DNA of 64,000 nucleotides. Source: Limiplasma sp964416065. Lineage in GTDB: Bacteria > Bacillota > Clostridia > Christensenellales > Aristaeellaceae. Below the pieces are notes generated by a model, which did no database searches, was not told the DNA's origin, and worked only from the letters and a program-made list of their open reading frames with translations. Below are positions 1 through 9,148 of this stretch, in pieces. The stretch covers positions 22,087 through 86,086 of the forward strand of contig CAYQCL010000003.1 of the NCBI GenBank assembly GCA_964416065.1. The letters run 5' to 3'. Position numbers and translations under genes: made by a program. Numbering within the stretch: position 1 is the stretch's first letter; each line of letters starts with the position of its first letter.

Positions 1-837
1 GTTGGGCATGCCGTCGATGGGATCAGTAAAATCGCGTGTGATGAAGAAATCACCGCCCTCCCTAGCAAAGGCGCTGAGCTGCTCCAGCTCCGTATCCGTC
101 AGGTCGTTCTGCGGCGACATGATGAGCAACAGATCAATGTTCTCAAGCGTATCGCCCGAGAGAAGCGACACGGAGACGCAGCCGTAGTTGTTGCTGGTTA
201 AAAAATCGGTCAATATAGAGAGAGAATCCAGCGACATCTCTCCATGCCCCTGAAGGATGCCGATGGTGGGGACGGTATCCTGAGAAACGTACATGATGGC
301 CTCGGTCAGGCTCTTTTCATATGCCAGCCCCTCATAGATAAAAGTGCCGCTTTCAACGTCATAACCGGCCAGGAGAAAATCGGAGTAATCGAGCAGCTTG
401 TAACGGCCCGTGTCCGGACAGTTGACGATGACGCTGTCCGCTTCGGGAGTGCTTTCAAGATCGCCCTGGAAGCGGGTGAGAATGCCCGGATTTTTGGAAA
501 TATCCGTGGGCAGGACAGAAACGCGGTCGCTCAAGACCTCGTAGCGGTTCAGAAGTTGGAGAATCTGCGTATCCATGCTCGCACTCTGGTAGAGCAGGTA
601 CAATTCCACGTCCTTGTCGAGGCGATCCAGCACCGTACGTGTTTCCTCGCCGGTTGTGGCATAGCCGTTGAAGCTCATATCACGCCGCCAACCGTATTCG
701 TCCTCGAGCGCCTTTACGCCGATATTCACAAGCACGCATACGGCCAGAAAAGCGGCCATCAGCAGCGCACTTAGCTTGCCGTGCCGCCATTTGGGCTGAC
801 GAAAACGGGACGCGATTCGATGAAGCAGCTTTTTCAT
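1..837 (-). CDS. GldG-like ABC-associated membrane protein (partial)
   Basis: The reading frame starts at ATG 837 and is open to the window edge (279 codons), so the C-terminus is missing. One membrane segment lies near residues 22-42 (LSALLMAAFLAVCVLVNIGV). A long extracytoplasmic part follows, with GATase-like/Rossmann stretches such as TVPTIGILQGHGEMS and NIDLLLIMSPQNDLTDTE, as in the GldG / ABC-2 auxiliary family. In that family GldG works with an ATPase (GldA) and a permease (GldF). Its start overlaps the stop of the upstream permease (ATGA, 834-837), so the two are translationally coupled. Its substrate is unknown; gliding should not be inferred outside Bacteroidetes. Confidence 0.75.
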   Translation of the reverse strand, partial: MKKLLHRIASRFRQPKWRHGKLSALLMAAFLAVCVLVNIGVKALEDEYGWRRDMSFNGYATTGEETRTVLDRLDKDVELYLLYQSASMDTQILQLLNRYEVLSDRVSVLPTDISKNPGILTRFQGDLESTPEADSVIVNCPDTGRYKLLDYSDFLLAGYDVESGTFIYEGLAYEKSLTEAIMYVSQDTVPTIGILQGHGEMSLDSLSILTDFLTSNNYGCVSVSLLSGDTLENIDLLLIMSPQNDLTDTELEQLSAFAREGGDFFITRDFTDPIDGMPN

Positions 838-1553
838 GCCGCGCCTCCTTCCGAGAAGCGGCGGGCATCCAGAACGCGCGTCGCCGCGACCAGGCATGCC
901 GCGATGAAGGTCAGATAAAACAGAATGCCCGAATAGCTGAGCTGCCCGAGAAGGAAGGGCTCGTAGCGATCGTAGAGGCTTAGGAAATTCAGCGAATCGC
1001 TGATCCAGGCGACAGAGAGGTTCTGCGCGAGAAGATCCGCCATCCACAGCACAAAGTTCGCGCCAAAGGCGGCGACGGCGCCGGTCATCTGGTTTTTGGC
1101 AAAGCAGGTAACGAACAGATCCAGCGCGAGAAAGCTCAGACTTTGCAAGGAAAAGCCGAGGTAGCCCACGAACCATTCACCCGCGTATACCCGACCGCAC
1201 AGAGCGATCACAAGCGTGTACACGTTTGTGAGCAAGATGGTAATAAGCATCACGCAGGCGGCGGCCAGATATTTCCCCACGATGACGCTTCCCAGCCCGA
1301 CGGGGCTTGTGAGAACCAACTGGTCGGTTCGCTTTTGCCGTTCCTCGCACAGAAGCCGCATGGTCAGCAGCGGACAGAGAAGCATGACCAGTGCGGTCAT
1401 CTGAGAGAGAAAGGACAAAAGATCGCTCGAAAGGCTCCGAAGGTTATACAGATAAAAGATAAGGCCGGACAGCGTAAGAAACACGCCCATGAACACATAG
1501 CCCACGGGAGTGCGGAAATATGCGAGAAAGTCCCGCTTGAAGATGGTGCGCAC
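834..1553 (-). CDS. ABC-2 type permease, GldF-like
   Basis: 239-residue polytopic membrane protein with about six hydrophobic segments. It begins MRTIFKRDFLAYFRTPVGYV, the typical opening of ABC-2/GldF permeases, in which a short cytoplasmic helix precedes TM1. The start is GTG 1553, preceded by GGAG at a 7-nt spacing. The ATPase gene ends 17 bp upstream and the GldG-like gene overlaps by 4 bp downstream, giving a three-gene export module. The family moves unknown substrates or alters envelope proteins; the sequence does not indicate the cargo. Confidence 0.8.
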   Translation of the reverse strand: MRTIFKRDFLAYFRTPVGYVFMGVFLTLSGLIFYLYNLRSLSSDLLSFLSQMTALVMLLCPLLTMRLLCEERQKRTDQLVLTSPVGLGSVIVGKYLAAACVMLITILLTNVYTLVIALCGRVYAGEWFVGYLGFSLQSLSFLALDLFVTCFAKNQMTGAVAAFGANFVLWMADLLAQNLSVAWISDSLNFLSLYDRYEPFLLGQLSYSGILFYLTFIAACLVAATRVLDARRFSEGGAA

Positions 1554-1570
1554 ACAACCACTCCCTTCCG

Positions 1571-2497
1571 TTACTGGGAAATGACGCTTAAAAACACCTG
1601 CTCGAGGCTATCCTCGCAGCGGGAAAGGTGGAGAATGGGAATGCTCAGCCCGCTGAGCAGCGCGAACAAACGCCGCTCCGGCTCCGGCTGGCGGAAGAAG
1701 GTGATGATCGCGGTGGTCTGGTCGGAATGAGCGGTCGGCTGAACCGTTACGCGACGGACACCCTCGAGTGCCTTGAGCTTCCCAAGAATTCGGCCTTCCG
1801 CCGCGCCCACGGTGAGGGTCAGCGTGATCTCGTCCGGATCGCTCATGCCGGCAAGTTCTGCGTCCAGCTTGACCTTTCCCTCGTCCAGAATGATCACGTG
1901 GTCGCACAGCTGCTGAACCTCACTCAGAATGTGCGAGGAAAAGATGATGGTGCGCCCGCGGCCCAGTGTGCGGATTAGCCCGCGAATCTCGGTGATTTGC
2001 TTGGGATCGAGGCCGACGGTGGGCTCGTCCAGCACCAGCACGTCCGGATCGCTGCACAGCGCCTGCGCCATGCCCGCGCGCTGGCGATAGCCCTTGCTCA
2101 GATGGGACAGAAGGCGGCGGCGCATCTGCGTCAAGCCAGTCAGCTCCATCACCTCGTCCACGTGAGCAGGGATGGCGCGGGGCGCGACGCACCTCAGCTC
2201 GGACACAAACCGCAGGTATTCGCATACCGTCATCTCATCGTACAGCGGCGGCTGCTCGGGCAGATAGCCCAAATGGCGCTTGGCCTGCGCCGCCTCCAAA
2301 AGCGGATCGTGGCCGTCGATGAGTGCGCGGCCCTCGGTGGGCGCGAGATAGCCGGTCAGAATGTTTAAAAGCGTAGTCTTGCCCGCGCCGTTTTGGCCAA
2401 GCAACCCTGTAACTCCGCCCTTATCGACCTTTAGGCTCACGCCCGAGAGCGCATTGACACTTCCATAACGTTTGGATACGTTTTTCAGCTCGATCAA
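1571..2497 (-). CDS. ABC transporter ATP-binding protein, GldA-like
   Basis: 308-residue ATPase with Walker A GQNGAGKTT, signature LSKGYRQR, Walker B VLVLDEPTVGLDP and a switch His in SSHILSE. A C-terminal domain of about 90 residues follows, as in GldA/CcmA-type exporters. I chose TTG 2497 because AAGGAGG sits 9 nt upstream and homology begins right there (LIELKNVSKRYG). A longer frame to 2746 would run back into the response-regulator gene. It powers the GldF-like permease immediately downstream. Confidence 0.85.
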   Translation of the reverse strand: MIELKNVSKRYGSVNALSGVSLKVDKGGVTGLLGQNGAGKTTLLNILTGYLAPTEGRALIDGHDPLLEAAQAKRHLGYLPEQPPLYDEMTVCEYLRFVSELRCVAPRAIPAHVDEVMELTGLTQMRRRLLSHLSKGYRQRAGMAQALCSDPDVLVLDEPTVGLDPKQITEIRGLIRTLGRGRTIIFSSHILSEVQQLCDHVIILDEGKVKLDAELAGMSDPDEITLTLTVGAAEGRILGKLKALEGVRRVTVQPTAHSDQTTAIITFFRQPEPERRLFALLSGLSIPILHLSRCEDSLEQVFLSVISQ

Positions 2498-2569
2498 GGA
2501 AAGCGCCGCCTCCTTATCCGCGCGTCGAACAACGCGCAATGGGCGGTCATCAAAAAACCACCAGTATTT

Positions 2570-2578
2570 ATCATAACA
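2570..2578 (-). promoter_or_regulatory. possible extended -10 promoter for the GldA-like operon
   Basis: On the minus strand TGTTATGAT forms an extended -10 (TGn plus TATGAT) about 75 bp upstream of the ATPase start. No good -35 lies at 16-18 bp, so this is tentative; the module could instead be read from the two-component operon. Confidence 0.35.
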
Positions 2579-2642
2579 CGTGACAGGTAAATGGGTGTGA
2601 ATGAATTGTAAATTTCGGGGAGAAGGAACGGAAGCGGACGGC

Positions 2643-4001
2643 TTATAGCCTCTTTTGCATGTCGCGCGGAGAAACACTGTAAAACTGCTTAAAGCGTTTT
2701 GAGAAGTGCGCCACATCGGGATAGCCGACCTTTTCGCCGATTTCATAGATTTTGTAGCGGTTTTCTTCTAACAGGGCCTTGGCGATCTTCATACGGTATT
2801 CAAACAGATAATCGCTGAAGGAACACCCCATATCGGCCTTGAAGGTGGCGCTGAGGTGAGATTTACTGATGCCCAGACGGCGCGCGATGGAGCCAAGAGA
2901 GAGATCCTGATCATATTCCGCCTCAATGATGGCGATGACCTTGCGTGTATAGGGAGTGAGCGCGTCGGCAAGATGAAGGGATCCCTGAAGCCGTAGGCCG
3001 GTGTTGAGCGTATATTCAAACAATTCAAATACCTGCGTCGAGGTATGACATAGGGCTTTTTCAAAAAGCTCCTGCTCCTTTTTTCCGATCGGACTGATGC
3101 GCGTAAGCCGACGCCAAAGCCCCTCAAGCGCTTCGCGACAGAGCGTCACGCAGGAGGCTAGATTCATGGCGTCGCTTTGCGCCTTTCTGGCCAGCGCCGT
3201 TACCTCTGTTCTCCATGATTCGGGGCTTATGGGAACATCTGATGGCGCCGCGCCCTCATGCTCTTTCAGCCAGGCGGACAGAAGCATCTGACAAAGCGAC
3301 TGGTGCAGTCCCTTTTGACAGGGCGTTATCTGCCAGAGGATCTCTGGAAAGTCTCGGATAAGCCGCTGCGCTTCGGATTCGTCGAAAAGAAGGCCTGCGG
3401 CGCATGACGGGGGGAGAGGGCAAAAAAGCCTTACGCCATCGGGCTTTTCCGGCAGAGGCGGCGACGGACAGACGCCGACCGCCAAAAGCACGCGCCGGTC
3501 CCAGTATTCCTGGCGGCTCAGTAAATTCCACAGCGAGGTTTCCGCGTGGGCAAGACCCATCAGCGCGCCGTGGAAAAGCTCGTCCGCCAGCGCCCAATCG
3601 CATTTGGGTGCGGAGGAGGCGGGGACGCTTTGAATATGAGCGATTAAGCGCCGCACGCAGCTTTCGAGCGCGGACGCCTCCAGAGGCTTGAGCAGATAGT
3701 CGAAAGCACCGTACTTGACCGCTTCCTGCGCATAGGTAAATTCAGAATAGGAGCTGATAAAGATAAATTGGCTCCGAAATCCTTCCCTGCGCGACTCCCT
3801 CAGCAGCGAGACGCCGTCCATCACAGGCATGGCGATATCCGTCAGAACGATATCGGGCGTCAGGGCGCGGATCGCCTCCAGCCCTTCCCGCCCGTTTTTG
3901 AGGACCGCCTTGATTTCGATCCCCAGGGACGCCCAATCCAGATAATCAGTCAGACCGCTGCGGATCAGGGGTTCATCGTCGATGATAATCATGCTAAGCA
4001 T
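2643..4001 (-). CDS. AraC-family response regulator (YesN-type)
   Basis: 452 residues. The N-terminal receiver domain has the acidic pair IIIDDEP, phospho-acceptor Asp in DIVLTDIAMPVMDG (about residue 55) and Lys in YLLKPL. A variable middle region is followed by a C-terminal AraC double helix-turn-helix (SLGSIARRLGISKSHLSATF and YEIGEKVGYPDVAHFSKRF). It overlaps the histidine-kinase gene by 8 bp, so kinase and regulator are coupled. YesN-type regulators normally control adjacent carbohydrate ABC importers. The divergent importer at 6.0-10 kb is therefore the expected target. An alternative start is the ATG three codons in. Confidence 0.93.
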   Translation of the reverse strand: MLSMIIIDDEPLIRSGLTDYLDWASLGIEIKAVLKNGREGLEAIRALTPDIVLTDIAMPVMDGVSLLRESRREGFRSQFIFISSYSEFTYAQEAVKYGAFDYLLKPLEASALESCVRRLIAHIQSVPASSAPKCDWALADELFHGALMGLAHAETSLWNLLSRQEYWDRRVLLAVGVCPSPPLPEKPDGVRLFCPLPPSCAAGLLFDESEAQRLIRDFPEILWQITPCQKGLHQSLCQMLLSAWLKEHEGAAPSDVPISPESWRTEVTALARKAQSDAMNLASCVTLCREALEGLWRRLTRISPIGKKEQELFEKALCHTSTQVFELFEYTLNTGLRLQGSLHLADALTPYTRKVIAIIEAEYDQDLSLGSIARRLGISKSHLSATFKADMGCSFSDYLFEYRMKIAKALLEENRYKIYEIGEKVGYPDVAHFSKRFKQFYSVSPRDMQKRL

Positions 4002-5793
4002 GGGAGACCTCCTTTCCCAACGGGAAAACCATGGTTACGCGGGTGCCCTCGCCCCTTTTGCTGTCGATCTCAAAGGAATAATCCTCTCCGAAATACATCT
4101 TGAACTGCCGGTCGATGTTGATGAGCGCGAAGCAGTCGTCGCTCGCGTCCCGCGCGGCGTGATGCGAAATGGCGCGGCGTACCTCCTCAAGGCGCTCGGC
4201 CGTCATGCCGACGCCGTCGTCCTCGACGCGGTATCGGATATATCGCTCGTCCCCGCGCGTCATCAAGATGCGTATGTGGCCCTGGTTTTTCTCACGAATG
4301 CCATGCTGGAAGGCGTTTTCAACAACCGGCTGGAAGGGGTATTTCACCACCCGCTCTTCCTCGAGCCCCGGCTCGACATAGATGGAAAATTGGATCAGGT
4401 TGTCCATGCGGATATTCATCAGGGACAGATAGCAGTCCAGGATTTCCCGCACCTCGCGAACCGTCACCATGTCCTGGCCGTGGTTGAGGGTAAGGCGGAA
4501 GAAGTGAGAGAGGGTAAAGATGATGGAGGAGATCTGTGGAACGTGATGCTTGTCCGCGATCCAATGGATGCTGTCCAGCGTGTTATAGATGAAATGCTCA
4601 TTCAGCTGCGTCTGGATGAATTTCAGCTCAAATTCGTTTTTGAGCATACGGGTCTCATAGTTTTCCTGTATTAAATGCTGGAGCTTTTCCAAAAGCACAT
4701 TGAAGCGATGCCCCACATAGCCCAGCTCGTCCCTCTGGCGGAAGTGGATGCGCACGCTCAGATCGCCGCACTCAGCCTGCCGCATTTTGCCGCTGATGAC
4801 CCGCATAGGGCGGATGATGTGCGTGTAGAGGAAGAGAAGGCTGATGACAAAGATCACGGCCAGACAGTAAATAAAATAGTACAGATACTTTTCCAAAACG
4901 TTCATGGAGGTGCTGAAGCGCACCACCGGCGCATAGACGATATACAGCCACGGCGTGTGGGAGGAGCGATGATGGACGGTCACATAGCTTTCGCCGTCCT
5001 GCACGGATTCATACCATCCTGCGCGTTCCTCAAAGGAAGAGGCGCAAAGCATTTCGATCTGTTCCAAGTCCGTCCCGTTTGGAGAAAAAATGCTTTGGGT
5101 GGCGTCCATGATGAAAAGCGTTCCCTGGCCGTCGGGAAAGAGCTGCTCGAACCGCTCCATCATGACATCTACGGGAAGAGCGGCCCGCGCGTAAAGCTTG
5201 AGCGTCGGATTGTTTGAATAGTAAGGGGAAAAATAAGTGACAAGATATTTTTTGCCGTCTGTCTCCTCCAAAAACCATTGCTTCTCCTCGCGCCCATCCG
5301 GCCCCATAATCCGAAGAATCTCCGCCTCGGACGGATGCCACATCGTCCTTCGCGTAGCGCCCACCCGACTGGAAAAAATGGCGTCGCAGAACGGGTTATA
5401 CAGTTCCAGCGAGTAGATATAGACGCTGCTGAGATAGTATTGGTACAGCCTTCGGCTGACCTGCTCGCAAAGGAGAAAGGAATCATAGCCGCGCGGCTCC
5501 CGGGCAAGCGCAGGATCAAAGCTGATATCGTCGAATACGTTGTCGGCGCGCATCTGGTTGCTTACGGATTCGACGCTGGTGAAGATTTCATCCATGATGC
5601 CGGATAGATTTTGCAGGGAAATGGAGATATAGGAACTCACGTCGCCGAGAATCTGCGAAGTGGAGTCCTTGATAAGCAGCGAGTACAGGAACAAAATTGG
5701 GATGATGAAGATCAGGATCAGCACCGCCATCGTTTTGAAAAGCAGGCTGTGCTGATAACGCTGACTGTGCTGCGGCAAACCTAAAATCGGCAA
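3994..5793 (-). CDS. sensor histidine kinase (YesM-type)
   Basis: 599 residues. TM1 lies near residues 20-43 and a large extracytoplasmic sensor region follows. TM2 is near 305-325, followed by a HAMP linker (VISGKMRQAECGDLSVRI), the His_kinase box around the His in LNEHFIYNTLDSIHW and a HATPase N-box QPVVENAFQHGI. The phospho-acceptor motif has Glu where the family normally has Pro (NPHF becomes NEHF). The start is TTG 5793, with AGGAG 9 nt upstream. The gene heads the yesMN-like operon behind a strong sigma-A promoter. The ligand is probably a saccharide, by analogy only. Confidence 0.92.
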   Translation of the reverse strand: MPILGLPQHSQRYQHSLLFKTMAVLILIFIIPILFLYSLLIKDSTSQILGDVSSYISISLQNLSGIMDEIFTSVESVSNQMRADNVFDDISFDPALAREPRGYDSFLLCEQVSRRLYQYYLSSVYIYSLELYNPFCDAIFSSRVGATRRTMWHPSEAEILRIMGPDGREEKQWFLEETDGKKYLVTYFSPYYSNNPTLKLYARAALPVDVMMERFEQLFPDGQGTLFIMDATQSIFSPNGTDLEQIEMLCASSFEERAGWYESVQDGESYVTVHHRSSHTPWLYIVYAPVVRFSTSMNVLEKYLYYFIYCLAVIFVISLLFLYTHIIRPMRVISGKMRQAECGDLSVRIHFRQRDELGYVGHRFNVLLEKLQHLIQENYETRMLKNEFELKFIQTQLNEHFIYNTLDSIHWIADKHHVPQISSIIFTLSHFFRLTLNHGQDMVTVREVREILDCYLSLMNIRMDNLIQFSIYVEPGLEEERVVKYPFQPVVENAFQHGIREKNQGHIRILMTRGDERYIRYRVEDDGVGMTAERLEEVRRAISHHAARDASDDCFALINIDRQFKMYFGEDYSFEIDSKRGEGTRVTMVFPLGKEVSHA

Positions 5794-5829
5794 TGGACGG
5801 CACTCCTTTCTCGATTTTGCTTATTCTTT

Positions 5830-5857
5830 ATTATAGAAAAGCCTTTCGACTTGTAAA
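5830..5857 (-). promoter_or_regulatory. sigma-A promoter for the two-component operon
   Basis: On the minus strand TTTACA (5852-5857), a 16-bp spacer and a perfect TATAAT (5830-5835) lie about 37 bp upstream of the kinase start. Confidence 0.75.
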
Positions 5858-6019
5858 CAGAGAATCGTTGGCCGAGGGGAAAATAATCATTTCAAAAAAC
5901 AACTTTCGTCGAAAAACACAATTTTTCATCAGATCAAAAGACAAAACGCAGGCGAAAACGCCATCGCTCTTTTTTGAAAATCAGGCTACGATACATATGC
6001 AAGCAAGGGAGTGGCGCGA

Positions 6020-6829
6020 ATGTTTTATATCAGCAATCTGGCGGCCGGCCTGGAGCGGGGATTGGATCAGCCGGAATTTCTGTTGGAGGCAGTCAGGCCG
6101 TTTGAGGGAAGGGCGGGAATCGAACTGTTCCTGCATTACCATGACGAGGGCTACCGGCGCAGAGCCGAGGCCGCCGCGAATTGGCTGGGGGCGCTTCCCA
6201 GGACGGTTCACGGCCCGTTTCTACATGTGGAGGCCAGCAGCGAAAAAAACAGCGTTGGACAGGAATATTTGTTCGAGGCGTACAGCTGGGCGTTTGAGAC
6301 AGCTGAACGACTGGGATGCCGCGAGATGGTCTTTCACACGCACCAGCGGGTGATCGGGGCGGAGGAAAAGCGGCGCGCGCAGCAAAACGTGAGGGACAAT
6401 CTCGACGCCCTGATCCGCATGGGACGCGGGCATGGCGTCACGCTTCTGATCGAGAACCTTGGAATCCAGACAAGCGGCGTCAGCCTGTTTGACGAGGATG
6501 ATTTCTGCGCGCTGATCCGTGACTTTCCCCAGGCGGGCTGCCTGATCGACACGGGCCATCTCAATGTGGCCGGATGGGACACGGCGCGCGTGATAGAAGC
6601 CCTGGCGGGGCGCATCCGTGCGTATCATCTTCACGACAACGACGGCCGGACGGACAGCCATCGTCCCATCGGGGAAGGGACTTTCAACTTTCCCGCGTTT
6701 TATCAGCTGTACCGCCGCTTTACGCCCGACGCCGGACTGACGCTTGAATACGGCGACGGAGCGGATATCATACCTCGGCGTCTGGCGGAGGATCTTCAAA
6801 GCGTGATTGCCGGCGTTTCCGAGCGCTGA
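6020..6829 (+). CDS. sugar phosphate isomerase/epimerase-like TIM-barrel protein
   Basis: 269 residues of the xylose-isomerase-like TIM-barrel (AP endonuclease 2) superfamily. Visible family motifs are the metal-site strands VHGPFLHVEA, LLIENLG, LIDTGHLNVAG and YHLHDNDGRTDSHRPIGEG, where Glu, Asp and His residues coordinate a divalent metal. GGGAG lies 8 nt before ATG 6020, so I prefer it to GTG 6011. It is the first gene before a binding protein and two permeases and probably acts on the imported sugar. The exact substrate cannot be read from the sequence. Confidence 0.82.
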   Translation: MFYISNLAAGLERGLDQPEFLLEAVRPFEGRAGIELFLHYHDEGYRRRAEAAANWLGALPRTVHGPFLHVEASSEKNSVGQEYLFEAYSWAFETAERLGCREMVFHTHQRVIGAEEKRRAQQNVRDNLDALIRMGRGHGVTLLIENLGIQTSGVSLFDEDDFCALIRDFPQAGCLIDTGHLNVAGWDTARVIEALAGRIRAYHLHDNDGRTDSHRPIGEGTFNFPAFYQLYRRFTPDAGLTLEYGDGADIIPRRLAEDLQSVIAGVSER

Positions 6830-6870
6830 AACGCCGTTTGCATCAAACCAAACAAAGGAGGGACCTATCC

Positions 6871-8169
6871 ATGAAGAAACTCGTTTCTCTGCTTCTTGTA
6901 CTGACCATGGCCTTCTCGCTTGTCTCTGCTTCGGCTGTCGCCGAGGGTGACCCGGTCGAGCTGACGTTTTACTATCCGGTCGGCGTCGGCGGCGACCTGG
7001 CGCTCCTGATCGAGAATCTGGCGGCTGAATTTACCAAGGAGAACCCCGACATCGTCGTGAAGCCCGTCTTCTGCGGAAATTCTACGGAGACCACGACCAA
7101 GACCATCGCCGCGATTCAAGGCGGCAATGCGCCGGAATTCGCCATTCTCGGCAACTCCGAGCTGTATTCCATGCTTTCTCTGGATGCGATCATTCCGCTG
7201 GATGATCTCATCGCGGCAGATGAGGACGGAGAGGAATTCATCAACGATTTCTGGCCCGCGTTCCTTGAAAATTCCTATTACGAGGGCAAGATCTACTCGA
7301 TTCCCTTCCAGCGCAGCACGATTATCATGTATTACAACAAGGATGCGTTTGCCGCTGCCGGTCTGGATCCCGAGACGCCTCCCGCCACCTGGGAGGAGCT
7401 GGTTGAATATGCGCAGAAGCTGACGATCCGCGACGAGTCCGGCAACGTGACGCAGTGGGGCGTACAGATTTCCACCAACGATCCCTTCACCTTCAGCCCC
7501 TTTGTCATGCAGAATAGCCTCAATGGCGAAAATCTAATGACCGAGGACGGAAAGACCGCGTTGTACAATACCGAGGAAAACGTTGAGGCGCTCCAGTTCC
7601 TGGTGGATCTTTCTCAAAAGTACCAGGTCATGCCCGAGGGCGTCATCGTCTGGGCGGATTCCACCTCGAATTTCATGGCCGGCACCGCCGCCATGCTGTA
7701 CATGTCCTCCGGCAGCCTGACCAACGTGCTTAACAATACCGACTTTGAGGTCGGCACCGCCTTCCTGCCTGCGGGCAAGCGCTATGGATCCGCCACGGGA
7801 GGTGCAAACTTCTATATTCTGAATGGCATCTCCGATGAAAAGCTGGCGGCCACCTGGAAATTTATCCGCTGGATCACGGAGCCCGAGCGCGCCGCGCAAT
7901 GGAGCATCGACACCGGCTACGTCGCCACCCGCAAGAGCTGCTTTGACCTTGACCTTCTCAAGGACTACTTCGCGATCGTCCCGCAGGCCGAAACAGCCGG
8001 AAATCAGTTGGAGTACGCGGGCAGCGAGCTGATGCTCTATGACAACACCCGCTGCTGGGATGCGCTGAAAAACGCTATCGACGCCGCGATGACACTGACC
8101 AAGACCCCTGCCGAAGCGCTTGCGGACGCCCAGGCCGAGGTGGACGAGATTCTTTCTGAGTACAATTGA
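6871..8169 (+). CDS. extracellular sugar-binding protein of ABC importer (UgpB-like)
   Basis: 432 residues. A signal peptide (MKKLVSLLLVLTMAFSLVSA, cut near SAVAEG) is followed by a family-1 solute-binding fold (LAAEFTKENPDIVVKPVF, FLENSYYEGKIYSIPFQRST, AAGLDPETPPATWEELV). ATG 6871 has AAAGGAGGG upstream. There is no lipobox cysteine after the signal peptide, which is odd for a monoderm binding protein. It is followed by two permeases; no ATPase lies nearby, so a shared MsmX-type ATPase encoded elsewhere must drive the importer. Confidence 0.92.
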   Translation: MKKLVSLLLVLTMAFSLVSASAVAEGDPVELTFYYPVGVGGDLALLIENLAAEFTKENPDIVVKPVFCGNSTETTTKTIAAIQGGNAPEFAILGNSELYSMLSLDAIIPLDDLIAADEDGEEFINDFWPAFLENSYYEGKIYSIPFQRSTIIMYYNKDAFAAAGLDPETPPATWEELVEYAQKLTIRDESGNVTQWGVQISTNDPFTFSPFVMQNSLNGENLMTEDGKTALYNTEENVEALQFLVDLSQKYQVMPEGVIVWADSTSNFMAGTAAMLYMSSGSLTNVLNNTDFEVGTAFLPAGKRYGSATGGANFYILNGISDEKLAATWKFIRWITEPERAAQWSIDTGYVATRKSCFDLDLLKDYFAIVPQAETAGNQLEYAGSELMLYDNTRCWDALKNAIDAAMTLTKTPAEALADAQAEVDEILSEYN

Positions 8170-8178
8170 CCTGCGCTT

Positions 8179-8204
8179 GGGGGAAGCGCATGAGCGCTTC
8201 CCCC
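8179..8204 (+). promoter_or_regulatory. perfect stem-loop between binding-protein and permease genes
   Basis: An 11-bp perfect stem (GGGGGAAGCGC / GCGCTTCCCCC) with a 4-nt loop, without a following T-run. This is the usual place for a 3'-stabilising or partial-termination hairpin that keeps binding-protein mRNA above permease mRNA. Confidence 0.7.
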
Positions 8205-8234
8205 TCTGACTCAAATCAGAAGGAGGGCATGGAG

Positions 8235-9134
8235 TTGCGATCCCTACATTCCCGTTATCAGCTGCGAAAAGATTTACTAGGCTGGTTGTTTCTGCTGCCT
8301 TCCCTGCTGTTCCTTGGCGGCTTTTCGCTCTATCCCATCGGTAAAACGATTGTCAACAGCTTTCAGAAGGTGAACCTTGGAAAGCAGACCTATACGTTTA
8401 TCGGCTTGACCAACTATGTCAAGGTCTTTCAGGACAAAACCTTTCAGACGGTTCTGGGCAACACCTTTCTCTTTGCGGCCGTTGTGATTCCGCTGAGCAT
8501 GGTGATCGGCTTCTTTCTGGCTTCTCTGGTCAAAAGCGAGCACAAGGGCGTCGGCTTCGCGCGCGCACTGATCTATTATCCCAATATCGCGCCAACCATC
8601 GGCTTTGCCACGGTTTGGACGTATCTGCTCACGCCCACGGTCGGCCTCATCAGTCAGCTGAGTGTGATGATAGGAATACCGGCGCAGGATTATCTGAACA
8701 ATCCCAAATTTGCAATTTATACCATTATGGTGGTCTATTTGTGGAGAGAAGCCGGCTTTGTGATGATTTTCTACACCTCCGGCCTGCAAAATATCTCCCA
8801 GGAATATTATGAGGCGGCGCGAATCGACGGCGCGTCGGCATGGACGATGCTTCGCAGAATCACGCTTCCTCTTGTCAGGCCAACCACGGTGTTTGTGCTG
8901 ACCTGCACCATGGCCAATTCCTTTAAAATGGTCGATCTGATCGTTACGATGACGACCAAGGGCGGGCCCAACAACAGCACCAATGTATTGATGTATCATA
9001 TCTACCAGACGGCCTTCTCCTATTGGGATATCGGCCAAGCGTCTGTGATGACGGTCGTTATGCTGGTGTTTATGCTGCTGGTCTCCATGGTGCAGTTTAC
9101 CGGTATGGATCGCGGCACGCATTACGACAATTGA
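8235..9134 (+). CDS. carbohydrate ABC permease 1 (UgpA/MalF-like)
   Basis: About 299 residues and six TM segments, with the EAA loop EYYEAARIDGASAWTMLRRI that docks on the ATPase. AGGAGG (8221-8226) is 8 nt from TTG 8235 but only 2 nt from ATG 8229. I therefore favour TTG 8235, with ATG 8229 as the alternative. An ATG at 8190 lies inside the stem-loop and is unlikely. It pairs with the next gene as a heterodimeric channel. Confidence 0.9.
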   Translation: MRSLHSRYQLRKDLLGWLFLLPSLLFLGGFSLYPIGKTIVNSFQKVNLGKQTYTFIGLTNYVKVFQDKTFQTVLGNTFLFAAVVIPLSMVIGFFLASLVKSEHKGVGFARALIYYPNIAPTIGFATVWTYLLTPTVGLISQLSVMIGIPAQDYLNNPKFAIYTIMVVYLWREAGFVMIFYTSGLQNISQEYYEAARIDGASAWTMLRRITLPLVRPTTVFVLTCTMANSFKMVDLIVTMTTKGGPNNSTNVLMYHIYQTAFSYWDIGQASVMTVVMLVFMLLVSMVQFTGMDRGTHYDN

Positions 9135-9148
9135 GGGAGGAAGCTCCA

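Noticed and set aside
2498..2746. N-terminal extension of the GldA-like ATPase
   Set aside because: It overlaps the response-regulator gene and lacks homology; a TTG with AAGGAGG at 2497 fits the family start.
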